Below, in pieces: positions 63,417 to 64,000 of a DNA stretch of 64,000 nt; position 1 is the stretch's first letter; each line of letters opens with the position of its first letter. The translations under genes and the position numbers were made by a program. This stretch comes from JAEZDC01 sp036676415. GTDB lineage: Bacteria > Bacteroidota > Bacteroidia > Chitinophagales > Chitinophagaceae. The stretch spans positions 42,946 to 106,945 of the forward strand of contig JAKFCX010000058.1 in the NCBI GenBank assembly GCA_036676415.1, given 5' to 3'. Under the pieces are notes generated by a model. The model was not told the DNA's origin, did not search any database, and saw nothing but the letters and a program-made list of their open reading frames with translations.

Positions 63417-64000
63417 ATGGAAAGAGTGGGTGCACTCATACATAAATTAAAAGAACAATATGACCAGAATGTTGATAAAAATAGTTTGCTGGTCACTGTT
63501 CAATTATTGTTATCGGAATTAGGGCATGAAAAAATAGAAACCGCCAACAGAGAAAAAGTATCTGTAATCTTACCGAAAGTGCACAGGATACAGCAAGATG
63601 TATATGCTGAAGTTGCAGTTCCTGTGGAAATTCCTAAATCTACTCCCGAACCGAGGAAAGAAAAACCTGAACAAGTAGTACAGGACAAACCCTCACTTCC
63701 AGACACGATTCGATCATATATCTTAAAACCTCCTGCCCAGCCTCAAGCATCGAAGCCAAAAAAAGAAGAGCAGCCTGAGTTAATCTTTGACCCAATAGCA
63801 GAAGTACCTACGCTTGCACACCAGAAAGAGGTTTACGAGTTGAATGATGTTCATATTGATGGCGATAGTCTTAATGATAAACTGAAGGAAGAAAAAAAGG
63901 AGTTAGCGTCTACCATAAAAAGTGATCCTGTTATTGATCTGAAAAAAGCCATTGGCATTAACGACAGGTATCGTTTCATTAATGAATTATTTCGTGGAGA
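63417..64000 (+). CDS. Hypothetical protein with disordered middle and conserved C-terminal end (3' truncated)
   Basis: A frame opens at ATG 63417 and stays open to the window end; 194 codons are visible and no stop is met. The N-terminal 40 residues are helical (MERVGALIHKLKEQYDQNVD region), then comes a Pro/Lys-rich disordered region with EIPKSTPEPRKEKPEQ, and the last part (DLKKAIGINDRYRFINELFRG region) matches a motif I recall from conserved Bacteroidota proteins of unknown function. Its full length is not visible. Confidence 0.8.
   Translation, partial: MERVGALIHKLKEQYDQNVDKNSLLVTVQLLLSELGHEKIETANREKVSVILPKVHRIQQDVYAEVAVPVEIPKSTPEPRKEKPEQVVQDKPSLPDTIRSYILKPPAQPQASKPKKEEQPELIFDPIAEVPTLAHQKEVYELNDVHIDGDSLNDKLKEEKKELASTIKSDPVIDLKKAIGINDRYRFINELFRG

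Overview
The window looks like one contiguous chromosomal stretch of a member of the Bacteroidota, most likely family Chitinophagaceae; this placement is inference from gene content. The signs are an A+T-rich sequence, TAnnTTTG-type -7 promoter boxes, weak Shine-Dalgarno sites, an arginine operon built on the transcarbamylase that acts on N-acylated ornithine, a LytS/LytTR two-component pair, a CarboxypepD_reg/DUF5686 surface protein and an ECF-sigma/barrel operon. I see no rRNA, tRNA, CRISPR array, phage gene, transposase or IS element.

Layout. 1-599: the end of a helical protein. 626-8778 (minus): a complete arginine operon, argA-like GNAT, argG, argC, argD, argF', argB, argE-like and argH, mostly overlapping or tightly spaced. 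9149-12649 (plus): histidine kinase, LytTR regulator, then an isolated trpG and a divergent trpF. 12665-16379: PhnA-like protein, exonuclease III, a voltage-gated K+ channel with a zinc-ribbon tail, and a DUF389 membrane protein. 16472-24262: many small exported, acidic or stress-type proteins (lipoprotein, DUF1569, EcsC, PPOX, CsbD), plus a divergent APP1-type phosphatase and diacylglycerol-kinase pair. 24281-32855: MFS transporter, FKBP, intradiol-dioxygenase-like lipoprotein, a YgjV/GNAT fusion, a retropepsin-like protein coupled to a protein with four glycogen-binding repeats, and phenylalanine hydroxylase behind a structured leader that ends in a terminator.

33077-41279 holds small proteins, a 1232-residue beta-propeller/caspase protein behind a GAF/adenylate cyclase, and a DUF5686 protein. 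41398-47614 holds small genes (one a 50-residue membrane microprotein), a Nudix hydrolase, an RRM protein with a long leader, a DsbA-like protein without CxxC, and clpB. 47866-52820 holds twin DUF3857/transglutaminase proteins and queG. 52817-56567 (minus) is an ECF sigma, membrane/barrel, LVIVD lipoprotein and outer-membrane protein operon. The end carries an ABC permease, folK, a deoxynucleoside kinase, an MFS transporter, a lyase-like lipoprotein, thymidine kinase and a gene running off the window.

The most unusual signals outside genes are a small dispersed intergenic repeat (core GYGACRC, five copies) whose two variants differ by a paired change that keeps the dyad, and the phhA leader RNA. 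Start codons were often moved inward from the longest reading frame, on signal peptides, family N-termini or overlap with neighbours; each case is stated.
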